From: Streptomyces tauricus
GTDB taxonomy: Bacteria; Actinomycetota; Actinomycetes; Streptomycetales; Streptomycetaceae
Direction: 5' to 3'
Length of the DNA stretch: 64,000 nt
NCBI RefSeq assembly: GCF_014650955.1
Contig: NZ_BMVY01000004.1
Location: 1-64,000, forward strand
Made by a program: the position numbers and the translations under genes. Of this stretch, positions 9,108 through 17,214 are shown one piece after another. Position 1 is the first letter of the stretch. Each line of letters opens with the position of its first letter. The notes under the pieces are model-generated. The model did no database searches. It was not told the DNA's origin and was given only the letters and a program-made list of their open reading frames with translations.

Positions 9108-10466
9108 TCAACGCCTCAGCAGCACCCGGCGCGTGGCGCGCACCAGCCGGGCCGCCGGGCGCTGCGACAGCGGCGCCGGGCCCGAACGCTCCAGCCACCA
9201 CTCGCTCAGCCGGCGCCGCACGTCCGCGTCCTGGAGGCGTCCGTCGAACAGCAGGTACGCGGCGAAGTCCAGCGCGTCCCGCCGGTAGCCCTCGGTCATC
9301 GGGTGGCCTTGCGCGTACGCCAGGAACGCCTTCCGGTACCCCTGGGCCAGGATCTCCGGCAGCTCCGGAGCGACCTTGGCCACGACGTCGGCCCGCTTGC
9401 CCGCCAGCGCCCGGGCCTGCACGGCCAGCCGGGTCCGATCGAACCCTTCAGGCACGGGCGTCCCCCCGACGAGCGCGGACAGGAGAGCGGCCTGAGCGAG
9501 CCCGACGCGCTGCCGGGCACCACCGTCGCCCGCGTCCGCCTCGGTACCGACGAGGGAGGCCGACCCGTCGTCGGCCGCTCCCGTGGCGGTGGCGGCGGGG
9601 CGCGGCGGGCCCGGCCTCGTGGGGGCCGGTACTCCGGCGGCCGCGGCCTTGTCCACCGTTTCGCGGATCGCGGTCAGTTCGCGTTCCAGTTCGGACGGGG
9701 CGGGGAAGTTCTCGTCGCGTTCCAGGAGTACGCCCGGCGGGCGGACCCGGGAGGCCAGTTCGGCGAGTACGTCGAGGACCGCCGGTGGCACGGCGTGCGC
9801 GTGGCTGTCGTGCCAGACGCCGTCCCGCTCGAAACCGCCGGCGACATGGACGTACGCGATGGCCTCGACGGGCAGTTCGTCGAGCGCCCGGGCCGGGTCC
9901 TCGCCGCGGTTGACGTGGTTGGTGTGGAGGTTGGCCACGTCGATGAGCAGGCGTACGCCGGTGCGGTCGACCAGGTCGTACAGGAACTGGCCCTCGGTCA
10001 TCTCCTCGCCCGGCCAGCAGATCAGCGCCGCGATGTTCTCCACCGCGAGCGGCACCGGCAGCGCGTCCTGGGCGATCCGGATGTTCTCGCACAGGACGTC
10101 GAGGGCGTCCCGGGTGCGGGGGACGGGCAGCAGGTGTCCGGCCTCAAGGAGCGGCGAGGCGGTCAGCGCCCCGCCCGCCCGGACGAACGCGATGTGCTCG
10201 GTGACCAGCGGGGAGCCGAGGGCCTCGGCGCGGGCCGCCAGGTCGGCGAGTTTCGCCTCGGCGGGACGGTCGGCGCCGCCGAGCCCGAGCGACACCCCGT
10301 GCGGGACCACGGTCACCCCGCGCTCCCGCAGCCGCACCAGCGACTCGGGGAGATGTCCGGGACAGATGTTCTCGGCGACGGCCTCGACCCAGTCGATGCC
10401 GGGCATGCGCTCCACGGCCTCGGCGATCTCCGGCCGCCACCCGATTCCCGTACCCAGGTTCCTCAT
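9108..10466 (-). CDS. DUF692 (MNIO-type) protein with an added C-terminal domain
   Basis: A 452-residue protein. Residues 1-280 form a DUF692 TIM-barrel domain, the multinuclear non-heme iron oxidase family of MbnB and TglH, which modify cysteines in peptides. Likely metal ligands are seen in [50 protein letters not shown] and LLERDENF. A Pro/Ala-rich linker leads to a helical C-terminal domain (about 335-435: [14 protein letters not shown] ... [17 protein letters not shown]). That domain may be the counterpart of the separate partner subunit found with other DUF692 enzymes. GGAGGAGGGGG precedes the ATG. It is flanked by DUF4142 genes on both sides. No peptide substrate is obvious. Confidence 0.85.
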   Translation of the reverse strand: MRNLGTGIGWRPEIAEAVERMPGIDWVEAVAENICPGHLPESLVRLRERGVTVVPHGVSLGLGGADRPAEAKLADLAARAEALGSPLVTEHIAFVRAGGALTASPLLEAGHLLPVPRTRDALDVLCENIRIAQDALPVPLAVENIAALICWPGEEMTEGQFLYDLVDRTGVRLLIDVANLHTNHVNRGEDPARALDELPVEAIAYVHVAGGFERDGVWHDSHAHAVPPAVLDVLAELASRVRPPGVLLERDENFPAPSELERELTAIRETVDKAAAAGVPAPTRPGPPRPAATATGAADDGSASLVGTEADAGDGGARQRVGLAQAALLSALVGGTPVPEGFDRTRLAVQARALAGKRADVVAKVAPELPEILAQGYRKAFLAYAQGHPMTEGYRRDALDFAAYLLFDGRLQDADVRRRLSEWWLERSGPAPLSQRPAARLVRATRRVLLRR

Positions 10467-10554
10467 CGTCCCCCTCCTCCGCTCACCACCACGACTTCAC
10501 CAGGACCTTGCGCGTCTCCTTCGACGGACCTGTGTTCCGGCGTGACGGGGTGAT

Positions 10555-10573
10555 GGCCCCGTCAGGCGGGGCC
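10555..10573 (-). terminator. short GC hairpin downstream of DUF4142 paralogue B
   Basis: GGCCCCG and CGGGGCC pair over a 5-base loop about 50 bp after the stop of paralogue B. The stem is only 7 bp and no T-run follows, so it would be at most a weak terminator. Confidence 0.4.
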
Positions 10574-10619
10574 GAACCCATCGGCGGGGACGTTCAGAGC
10601 AACATTTGAGGTTCGGACC

Positions 10620-11420
10620 TCACTGCGAGGAGGCGGAGGCGGGAGCGTCCGGGTCCTCGGGGTCGGGGCGGTTCGTGTTGACCGTGCCGGGCGCCCCGGG
10701 GGACGGCCGTGACGTGGTGTTGATGTCACCGGTCGCCTCGGCGGGCGGCGCCGAGCTGGGGATCACCCCGGGGACCGGTGCGGCCGGACCGGACGGGCTG
10801 GCCGTGGTGCCCGCCACCGAGTCGTTGGCGATCGCCTCGAAGTCGACGGCGCCGGTCTTCTCCAGCACCGTGATGTGGTCGAGCACGGTCTGGTTGGTGT
10901 CCGAGGCGAGCTGCCGCACCAGCGTGTTGCGCGTCTGGTTCCGTACCGTCCCGATCGCCGGGAAGATCTTGCCGTGGGCGGAGCGCAGCAGGTTCGCCCA
11001 CACCTTGGGGTAGTCCGCGTCGCTCGCGTTCGTCATCTGCTGCAGCCAGCCCTGCTGCTGCTCGTTCGGCTGGTTCGGCAGTTCGACGCCGAGCTCCCGC
11101 GCGACCCCCCGCACCCGCTTGTCGAGGTCGGTGTGGCCGACGATCAGGTGGTCGGCGGCCTCCTTCATCGCGGGACTGGGGTTGCGTTCGAGGGCCTGCT
11201 GCCCGGCGGGCAGCTCCCACAGACCTGCCAGCCGCACCCGGACGATGAGGTCACGGTCGGTGGCGGTCAGCGGCCCCCACTTCGTCTGCACGGTCCCGGC
11301 GGCGAGGTTCGCCGGTCCCGTACCGGCGCGGTCGGCGTACGACCAGACGGGGAACGCGAGCGCGCCGAGCGTTCCGACGAGTGCCACGATGACGAGGGCC
11401 GTACCGTTGATACGCCGCAC
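10620..11420 (-). CDS. DUF4142 domain protein (paralogue B)
   Basis: A 266-residue protein with a signal anchor (GTALVIVALVGTLGALAFPV), a DUF4142 helical domain and a Pro/Ala/Ser-rich C-terminal tail. It shares long blocks with paralogue A (WSYADRxGTG, VRLAGLWELPAGQQA, ELPNQPxEQQ, AHGKxF, TVLDHITVLE), so the two arose by duplication and now bracket the DUF692 gene. GTG at 11420 is the start, preceded by GGAGGCACC. Continuing the frame upstream would merge it with unrelated sequence. Its function is unknown. Exposure on the outer face of the membrane is inferred from the anchor and tail. Confidence 0.8.
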   Translation of the reverse strand: MRRINGTALVIVALVGTLGALAFPVWSYADRAGTGPANLAAGTVQTKWGPLTATDRDLIVRVRLAGLWELPAGQQALERNPSPAMKEAADHLIVGHTDLDKRVRGVARELGVELPNQPNEQQQGWLQQMTNASDADYPKVWANLLRSAHGKIFPAIGTVRNQTRNTLVRQLASDTNQTVLDHITVLEKTGAVDFEAIANDSVAGTTASPSGPAAPVPGVIPSSAPPAEATGDINTTSRPSPGAPGTVNTNRPDPEDPDAPASASSQ

Positions 11421-11527
11421 AGGTGCCTCCGGATTTTTACCAACTGGTCGTTGGGGATCTGTACTTGGCCAGCGCCAGAAGATACGTGCGGGGCGGCGGA
11501 TCTGTTCAATCGTTCGTGTCTCCTGCG

Positions 11528-12151
11528 TCACACCTCCCGCGCGGTTCCCACCGCTTGCGGCCACTCCTCGGGCGTACGCCCCAGCAGCCGGAGCGTCTCG
11601 ACCAGCGGGCCGGACCCGTCGGGCACGTCGAGCGCCGGCGCGAACGCACGTCCGGGACCCCGCCCGGCCGGATCGGTCGGTACGCGCCGGGCGACGACCA
11701 GTCCGGCTTCGAGGACCCGGTCCGGCAGCTCCAGGCCCACGCCCAGCGAGACCGCCACGTCCCACGCGTGCACCACGTGGTCGATGAAGTGGAACCCGAT
11801 CGCGACCGACCCGGGCACGGTCCGGCCCAGCTCCGGCAGGACGAACTGCCGCTCCTGGACGCCTTCCGACGCGAAGTCGGCGAGCAGCGTCGTCACGGCC
11901 TCCCGGTGGATTCGCGACGGCTCGCCGAGGTCCTTGGGCTCCCGCCAGCACGCCGGATCTGCGCCCGTGCCCCGCGCGGCGGCGGCGAACCCGCGATGCT
12001 GGGCGGTCATATGGGCGACCAGCCGCCGCAGGTCCCAGCCCGCACAGGGTGTGGGCCGAGCCCAGTCCCGCGCGGTCGCCGTGTCGACGAGGCGTGCCGT
12101 CTCCAGGACCGCGATCCGGTCGAGCGTCACGATGTCGGGAGCGCCCGTCAT
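11528..12151 (-). CDS. maleylpyruvate isomerase-like DinB protein (TIGR03086 type)
   Basis: A 207-residue protein of the mycothiol-dependent maleylpyruvate isomerase N-terminal/DinB superfamily, a four-helix bundle that binds a divalent metal. Early motifs are TPCAGWDLRRLVAHMTAQHRG, giving a metal-type histidine, and later IGFHFIDHVVHAWDVA, with two more. These three histidines fit the DinB metal triad. Such proteins use mycothiol, the actinobacterial thiol, but the substrate here is unknown. The start overlaps the stop of the upstream gene by ATGA, so the two are translationally coupled. Confidence 0.75.
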   Translation of the reverse strand: MTGAPDIVTLDRIAVLETARLVDTATARDWARPTPCAGWDLRRLVAHMTAQHRGFAAAARGTGADPACWREPKDLGEPSRIHREAVTTLLADFASEGVQERQFVLPELGRTVPGSVAIGFHFIDHVVHAWDVAVSLGVGLELPDRVLEAGLVVARRVPTDPAGRGPGRAFAPALDVPDGSGPLVETLRLLGRTPEEWPQAVGTAREV

Positions 12152-12552
12152 GACGTCTCCCCGGTGATGAAGTGCCGCGCGTCCGCCCAGGCGGCGGCCT
12201 CGTCGAACCGGCTGGTCCTGCGGAGCGTCGAGCGCAGCACGCCTCGGCCGCTGTGGGCCCGGACGATCCGCAGGTGGTCCGGCCGGCCGACGAACTCCTT
12301 GAGGGCCACCTCGTCGGTCCAGACCGAGACCGACCCCGAACGCCGCCGCGCCGGGTCGGCCCACAGCCACAGGCCGATCGCGCCGGGGGTCCCGGGCCAG
12401 GTGCGGCGCAGTCTCAGCCCGGCCGGCGCGACGGACCAGGACTGCCGGTGGGTGGTGGCGGTGAAGTCGGTGACGCTGATGACGGCCGGACCGCCCCGGG
12501 CGTCGGTGCGCGGGCCCGGCTGCCAGGGCGAACGAAGGAGATGAAGAGGCAT
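12148..12552 (-). CDS. conserved hypothetical protein, possible dimeric alpha/beta-barrel
   Basis: A 134-residue protein of unassigned function. The middle (LRRTWPGTPGAIGLWLWADP ... SVSVWTDEVALKEFVGRPDHLRIV) resembles the beta-alpha layout of ferredoxin-like dimeric barrels such as DUF3291 or antibiotic-biosynthesis monooxygenase-like proteins. This is a guess from pattern only. It is the first gene of a two-gene operon with the DinB-type gene. The ATG lies about 7 bases after a TATACT box, so the transcript may be leaderless. Confidence 0.6.
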   Translation of the reverse strand: MPLHLLRSPWQPGPRTDARGGPAVISVTDFTATTHRQSWSVAPAGLRLRRTWPGTPGAIGLWLWADPARRRSGSVSVWTDEVALKEFVGRPDHLRIVRAHSGRGVLRSTLRRTSRFDEAAAWADARHFITGETS

Positions 12553-12559
12553 GGTCGGA

Positions 12560-12590
12560 GTATAAAAGTAAGCGAACGGTCGTGCTACTT
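12560..12590 (-). promoter_or_regulatory. candidate leaderless promoter and operator for the 12552-11528 operon
   Basis: On the minus strand TATACT (12565-12560) sits 7 bases before the ATG at 12552, a -10 position consistent with a leaderless mRNA. Overlapping its upstream side is an imperfect dyad with outer arms AAGTA (12566-12570) and TACTT (12586-12590). A TetR gene lies immediately upstream in the same direction and is the obvious candidate regulator. Confidence 0.45.
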
Positions 12591-12636
12591 GTTTCGCGTG
12601 ATCGGGGGAGGGAGGAGGGGCGGCGCCAACAGCGCC

Positions 12637-13353
12637 TCAGGGCATGGGCAGTTCAGACGACGGCGCAGGCTCGGGTGCCGGGTCGGGATCGCGTACCGAT
12701 GAAGGGTCGGGCGCGGGCGACGGCTCGGGCGCCGACGCCGGGTCGGTCGCTGCCGCGCGCAGCCGGGTCGCGATGGCGACGCGTGCCCGGCGGTAGGCCA
12801 CCGACTCGTCGTGCAGGACGGAGACGGCGTTGGCGCTCTCCATCAACGCGACCAGCTCGAAGGCCAGTTGCGGCACGTCCGTGTCGGCGTGGAGTTCACC
12901 GAGGTCGCGTGCCTCCGTGATGACCTGCTCCACATGGGCCGTCCAGGCGCGCTGGGCCTCCGCGACCGCGTCGTGCACGGGGCCGGTACGGGCGTCGAAC
13001 TCGGCGATGACCTCGTAGAAGAAGCAGCCGCCCGGGAAGACCCGGCCCCGGGAGTAGTCGAGCCAGCGCTCGCACAGCCGCCACAACCGGCCGGTCCCGG
13101 CGGGGAGTTCGGCGGCGGGCGCGATGACCTGCTCGACGTAGACGCGCGAGGCCTCGCGCACGGTGGCCAGTTGCAGCTCCTCCTTGGAGCCGAACAGGGC
13201 GAAGACACCGCTCTTGCTGAGCCCGAGTTCGGTCGCGAGGCGTCCCACGGAGAGGGCTTCCAGGCCCTCGGCCGAGGCGATGTCGACGGTACGGCGCAGC
13301 ACCGACTGGCGGGTGCGGTTGCCCCGTTCGACCCTGCCGTCCAGTCGTGTCAT
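12637..13353 (-). CDS. TetR/AcrR family transcriptional regulator
   Basis: A 238-residue regulator. The N-terminal DNA-binding domain has the TetR pattern (RQSVLRRTVDIASAEGLEAL, then LATELGLSKSGVFALFGSKEELQLAT). The C-terminal ligand domain contains PGGCFFYEV, common in the TetR_C subgroup with a cysteine. The last 35 residues are a Pro/Glu/Asp/Ser-rich low-complexity tail (repeated DPxPxPE) that is unusual for the family. GGGAGGA precedes the ATG. It is followed after 84 bp by the DinB operon, which it probably controls. Confidence 0.88.
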   Translation of the reverse strand: MTRLDGRVERGNRTRQSVLRRTVDIASAEGLEALSVGRLATELGLSKSGVFALFGSKEELQLATVREASRVYVEQVIAPAAELPAGTGRLWRLCERWLDYSRGRVFPGGCFFYEVIAEFDARTGPVHDAVAEAQRAWTAHVEQVITEARDLGELHADTDVPQLAFELVALMESANAVSVLHDESVAYRRARVAIATRLRAAATDPASAPEPSPAPDPSSVRDPDPAPEPAPSSELPMP

Positions 13354-13386
13354 CGCCTGTCCTCCCGCCGGCCGTCCGTCATCCGC

Positions 13387-14091
13387 CTACTGCCGGTCGA
13401 GACGCAGTGCCGGATGGTCGGCGACCACCGTGCAGGAACCCGGGGCGATCTCCGTGAAGCCCGCGTCGCGCACCAGCGGCAGTCCGCTCGTGACGAGGCG
13501 CTCCCACCGGTCGGGGGCGGCCGTGCGGACGGCCAGCGGGAAACCGGCCTCGATCCAGGCCGTGCGGTCCTCGCCGGACAGCTCCCACCAGGCCAGCTGG
13601 GCGCCGTGGCCCGCCTGGGCCATCGCCTTGCCCGCCGACATGTCCAGGTCCGGGCTCAGCCACAGTACGGGCGTGGCCGCGTCGGGGTCCGCGGGCGGCT
13701 CCGGGTCGTCGAGGTCCGTGCCGGAGACCTGGAGGCGGGCCAGCTCCTTGGGCCAGCCGTCGAGCGGGACCGGCGGGAAGACGCGGACCTCGGCGGACTT
13801 GCCGGTGACGGTGATGCCGGGCAGGGCCTCCGCGCGGCGCCACTCCGCGCCGCGGGCCCGGCGGACGACCTTGCGGATGCGGGCGTCCTGCCAGTCGCGG
13901 ACCGCCTGGGCCCATTCGCCCTCGCCGAGCGAGCGGTCGTCGCTGAGGAGGGTCAGGACTGCGCGGGCGGCGGTCTCCAGGGCGTCCGTGCGGGCGGGTG
14001 GTTCGGTCCGTTCGATACGGACGACCAGGGGGAGCACGAACTGCGGTGCGTCGTCGCTCGGGGTGGGGGTCGTCGTTTCGTCGCTGCTCAC
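13387..14091 (-). CDS. peptidyl-tRNA hydrolase PTH2 domain protein
   Basis: A 234-residue protein. The N-terminal 125 residues are variable, and the C-terminal half carries the PTH2 signature DMSAGKAMAQAGHGAQLAWW followed by LPLVRDAGFTEIAPGSCTVV. PTH2 enzymes release peptides from stalled peptidyl-tRNA, and bacterial members usually lie beside a normal Pth. The GTG start at 14091 was chosen because the frame upstream is repeat-derived and Arg/Gly-rich. The gene ends 33 bp upstream of the TetR start codon. Confidence 0.8.
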   Translation of the reverse strand: MSSDETTTPTPSDDAPQFVLPLVVRIERTEPPARTDALETAARAVLTLLSDDRSLGEGEWAQAVRDWQDARIRKVVRRARGAEWRRAEALPGITVTGKSAEVRVFPPVPLDGWPKELARLQVSGTDLDDPEPPADPDAATPVLWLSPDLDMSAGKAMAQAGHGAQLAWWELSGEDRTAWIEAGFPLAVRTAAPDRWERLVTSGLPLVRDAGFTEIAPGSCTVVADHPALRLDRQ

Positions 14092-14152
14092 GTGCTCAGT
14101 CTGCCAGTCGGGTGTGCGGGGGTGGTGACGTGCGGGTACGTCGTAGCTGGCC

Positions 14153-14224
14153 GCGCAGTTCCCCGCGCCCCTAAAAGACTGCGCCGTTCCCCGCGCCCCT
14201 GGGTAGGGGCGCGGGGAACGGCGC
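14153..14224. repeat. three dispersed elements, two forming a 20-bp perfect hairpin
   Basis: GCGCAGTTCCCCGCGCCCCT (14153-14172) is followed by GCGCCGTTCCCCGCGCCCCT (14181-14200) and its exact reverse complement (14205-14224), separated only by GGGT. The stem is 20 bp with a 4-base loop. It lies 8 bp beyond the aldo/keto reductase stop codon and upstream of the PTH2 gene, where a strong factor-independent terminator would be expected. Confidence 0.85.
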
Positions 14225-14231
14225 AATCCTT

Positions 14232-15092
14232 TTACGCCTCGTCCAGACGCTTCAGCTCCGCGGCTGAGAGGTTCAGGTCCGCCGCCGCCGCCGAGTCGCG
14301 GATGGTTTCCGGGCGGGAGGAGCCCGGGATCGGGATCGTCACCGGGGCCTTCGCGAGGATCCACGCCAGGCAGACCTGCTGCGCGCTCACCCCGTGCTCA
14401 CCCGCCACCTCCGCGAACGCGGCGTACCGCGAACCCAGTTCACCCGCCTTCGAGATCCCGCCGAGCGGACTCCACGGCAGGAACGCGATGCCGAGTTCCG
14501 CGCACAGCTCCAACTCCGGCTCGCTGGAGCGGAACGCCGGCGAGAACTGGTTCTGCACGCTCACCAGCCGCCCGCCCAGGATCTCGTTGGCCTGCCGGAT
14601 CTGGTCGGGGTCGGCGTTGGAGACACCCGCGAAGCGGATCTTGCCCGCGTCCAGCAGATCGCGGATCGCGCCGACCGACTCCGCGTAGGGGACCTTCGGG
14701 TCCGGCCGGTGGAACTGGTAGAGCCCGATGGCCTCGACGCCGAGTCGTTCGAGCGAGGCGTCGCACGCCGTCTTCAGGTACTCCGGCGAGCCGTTCAGCG
14801 TCCACGAACCGTCGCCCGGACGCAGATGTCCGCCCTTCGTCGCGATCAGCACGTCCGAGGTGTCACCGCCGTACGAGGCCACCGCGCGGGCGATCAGCGA
14901 CTCGTTGTGGCCGACCTCGTGGGCGTCCCGGTGATAGGCGTCCGCGGTGTCGAAGAGCGTGACGCCCGCGTCCAGCGCCGCGTGCACGGCCGCGACCGAA
15001 CGCGCTTCGTCCGGACGGCCCTCGATGGACATCGGCATCCCGCCCAGACCGATCGCTCCGACCCGGACGTCACCGATGGTGCGTGTCTGCAT
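14232..15092 (-). CDS. aldo/keto reductase
   Basis: A 286-residue NADPH-dependent reductase with a TIM-barrel fold. The catalytic residues appear as Asp and Tyr in LFDTADAYHRDAHEVG, Lys in VLIATKGGHLRP, and His in LYQFHRPDPKVPYAE. The cofactor-binding end is PIPGSSRPETIRDSAAA. The N-terminus (RTIGDVRVGAIGLGGMPMS) is typical of the AKR11/13-like group. A strong AGGAGGAG precedes the ATG. The physiological carbonyl substrate cannot be told from sequence. Confidence 0.9.
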   Translation of the reverse strand: MQTRTIGDVRVGAIGLGGMPMSIEGRPDEARSVAAVHAALDAGVTLFDTADAYHRDAHEVGHNESLIARAVASYGGDTSDVLIATKGGHLRPGDGSWTLNGSPEYLKTACDASLERLGVEAIGLYQFHRPDPKVPYAESVGAIRDLLDAGKIRFAGVSNADPDQIRQANEILGGRLVSVQNQFSPAFRSSEPELELCAELGIAFLPWSPLGGISKAGELGSRYAAFAEVAGEHGVSAQQVCLAWILAKAPVTIPIPGSSRPETIRDSAAAADLNLSAAELKRLDEA

Positions 15093-15215
15093 GGAGGCTC
15101 CTCCTGGGGGTTCGTTCGGTACGTCCCAGCCTCCACCGTGACGTTTTTGCCGTCCAACAAGAGAATGCGATCGCTTTGAGCGACCCCGGTGATGAATCGG
15201 CCCCCGGCCGTCCCG

Positions 15216-16052
15216 TCAGATCAGCTCCGACACCTTCACGAACCGGTAGCCGCGCTCCCGCAGCTCCGGGACGATCGTGCGCAGGGCCTCCTCCGTCGCC
15301 GGGGCCGCGCTGCGCGTGCAGTGCATGACGACCACCGAACCGGGCCGTACGCCGTCCAGCACCTGCCGCGCCACGGCGTCCGCGTCCGTCGCGAACGCGT
15401 CCCCGCTCACCACGTCCCACTGCACGGCCGTCACACCGGTGCCGCTCAGCGCCTTGAGCGCCCGCTGGTCGTAGCAGCCGCCGGGGAAGCGGAAGTACGG
15501 CATCGGGTGCTCGATCCCCGCCGCGCGGAACGCGGTGAACGCCCGCTCCACGTCCGCCCGCATCCCGGACGCGGGAACGGTCGGCAGCCCGTAGCAGTCC
15601 TCGGTGAAGGCGTGATGGCTGTAGGAGTGGTTCGCGACCTCGAAGAGCGGATCGCGTCCGATGGCCCGCGCCTGCCGGGGGTACTCCTCGGCCCAGCGCC
15701 CCGTCATGAACACGGTCGCCGGCACCTTCAGCCGTCGCAGTGTCCTGATCAGCCGCGGGTTGTCGAACCGTTCCCCGGCGGCAGCCCGGGGCCCCTGGTC
15801 GGCCGTCATGTCGGCGTCGAAGGTCAGGGCGACCGTCCTGTCGCGCGCCCCGGCCGCCTTCATGAAGACGGGGGTCAGTCCGCCAGGACCCGGGGCGAGG
15901 GTGGGCGGCCGGGAGGGCGCGGTGACCGCGGGCGCGGGGGCCGTGGCGGCGCGGGGGGCGTCGGGAGCGCCGCACGCCGCGAGGGCGACCGCGCCCGCCG
16001 TCGTGAGTACACAGGCGGCGGTGGCCCTCTTCAGGCACAGGAAGATCTTCAC
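15216..16052 (-). CDS. lipoprotein polysaccharide deacetylase (NodB domain)
   Basis: A 278-residue exported enzyme. The N-terminus MKIFLCLKRATAACVLTT leads to a lipobox ending ALAAC near residue 27, then a Pro/Ala linker. The NodB domain follows, with VALTFDADMT (where TFDDG is usual), the metal histidines in NHSYSHH, RFPGGCYD, and VVVMHCTRS near the end. It probably de-N-acetylates peptidoglycan or another surface glycan. The GTG start at 16052 gives a complete signal peptide. Upstream is an AT-rich dyad (16065-16090). Confidence 0.87.
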   Translation of the reverse strand: MKIFLCLKRATAACVLTTAGAVALAACGAPDAPRAATAPAPAVTAPSRPPTLAPGPGGLTPVFMKAAGARDRTVALTFDADMTADQGPRAAAGERFDNPRLIRTLRRLKVPATVFMTGRWAEEYPRQARAIGRDPLFEVANHSYSHHAFTEDCYGLPTVPASGMRADVERAFTAFRAAGIEHPMPYFRFPGGCYDQRALKALSGTGVTAVQWDVVSGDAFATDADAVARQVLDGVRPGSVVVMHCTRSAAPATEEALRTIVPELRERGYRFVKVSELI

Positions 16053-16064
16053 GCGGGCGACATT

Positions 16065-16090
16065 AACCGGATGAATAGGAAAAACCGGTT
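16065..16090 (-). promoter_or_regulatory. AACCGG/CCGGTT dyad in AT-rich promoter region
   Basis: AACCGG (16065-16070) and CCGGTT (16085-16090) are inverted with a 14-bp AT-rich spacer, starting 12 bp before the deacetylase GTG. This could be an operator. No cognate regulator is adjacent. Confidence 0.35.
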
Positions 16091-16143
16091 ATATCGCTTT
16101 CAGTGTCGATCCTGTACGGGTACGGGTGCGGGGGAGGTGCTGG

Positions 16144-17088
16144 TCAGCCCTCCTCCTGGAGGCGCTTCCGGCAGGCCTCCACATCGAAGTCCGGCTGCGG
16201 ATACTGCGGGTCCAGTGCCGTCAGATGCTCCAGCAGCAGCCGGCTGATCGCCCAGTTCCGGTACCACTTGCGGTCGGCGGGGATCACGTACCAGGGGGCG
16301 GCGTCGGAGGAGCAGCGTTCGAGGGCGATCTCGTACGCCTCCTGGTAGGCGGGCCACAGGGCCCGGTCGTCGATGTCCGACGGGCTGAACTTCCAGTGCT
16401 TGCGCGGGTTGGCGAGCCGGCGCAGGAGACGCAGGCGCTGCTCCTCGAACGAGATGTGCAGGAAGCACTTCACGAGGGTCATGCCGTCGTCGGCGAGGGC
16501 CCGCTCGAAGTCGTTGATCCGGCCGTACCGGGACTCGATCTCGGCGCGCGGGGCCAGCTCGCGGACGCGGCCGACGAGGACGTCCTCGTAGTGGGAGCGG
16601 TCGAAGACGCCGATCTCGCCGTGCTGGGGGAGCCGCCGCCTGACGCGCCAGAGGAAGTCGTGCTGCTGCTCCTCGGGGGTCGGCGCCTTGAAGCCGTGGA
16701 CGCGGCAGCCGACGGGGTTGAAGAGCCCGATGACGTGCTTGACCGTGCCGCCCTTGCCGCTGGTGTCCATGCCCTGGAGGACCAGGAGGACCCGGCGGTG
16801 GTCACCGGCGGTGCTCGCCGCCCAGAGGCGTTCCTGGAGGTTGGCGAGGGGTTCGGCCATCCGGGTGATGGCGGCGAGGCCGTCGGACTTGGACCTGGGC
16901 GCAGTCGCCCCGCCGGGGGTCGCCGAGGCGTCGTACGAGGAGAGGGAGATCCGTTCGCCGACCGGGACGCGCAGCACCTCGCGGACGGCGGGGGCGCTCT
17001 CCGCGGCCCGCGAGGTGCTGCGCGTCCCGTCCTCACCGGACCCGCTGCCCCGCGTGTCCTTCCTGCCCTTGCTGTCCTTCTTGGCCAT
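16144..17088 (-). CDS. polyphosphate kinase 2 family protein
   Basis: A 314-residue PPK2 enzyme that transfers phosphate between polyphosphate and nucleotides. The Lys/Ser-rich N-terminus (about 45 residues) looks disordered. The kinase core has Walker A GMDTSGKGG, the Walker B/lid region GVFDRSHYEDVLVGRVREL, HISFEEQRLRLLRRL, and the closing WYVIPADRKWYRNWAIS. These are classic PPK2 motifs. GAAGGG precedes the ATG at 17088. The nucleotide preference (ADP, GDP or AMP) is not clear. Confidence 0.92.
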   Translation of the reverse strand: MAKKDSKGRKDTRGSGSGEDGTRSTSRAAESAPAVREVLRVPVGERISLSSYDASATPGGATAPRSKSDGLAAITRMAEPLANLQERLWAASTAGDHRRVLLVLQGMDTSGKGGTVKHVIGLFNPVGCRVHGFKAPTPEEQQHDFLWRVRRRLPQHGEIGVFDRSHYEDVLVGRVRELAPRAEIESRYGRINDFERALADDGMTLVKCFLHISFEEQRLRLLRRLANPRKHWKFSPSDIDDRALWPAYQEAYEIALERCSSDAAPWYVIPADRKWYRNWAISRLLLEHLTALDPQYPQPDFDVEACRKRLQEEG

Positions 17089-17214
17089 CGCGCATCCCTT
17101 CGGGGCGGTTCTCTCGATCCTGCGCCGCGGGGGCGGGGGCCGCTACCCGCGGCGCACCCGCCCCCGGACCAGGCGACCGCTACGGCCGCCGGGTGCCCCG
17201 GGAAACGCAGGTCA

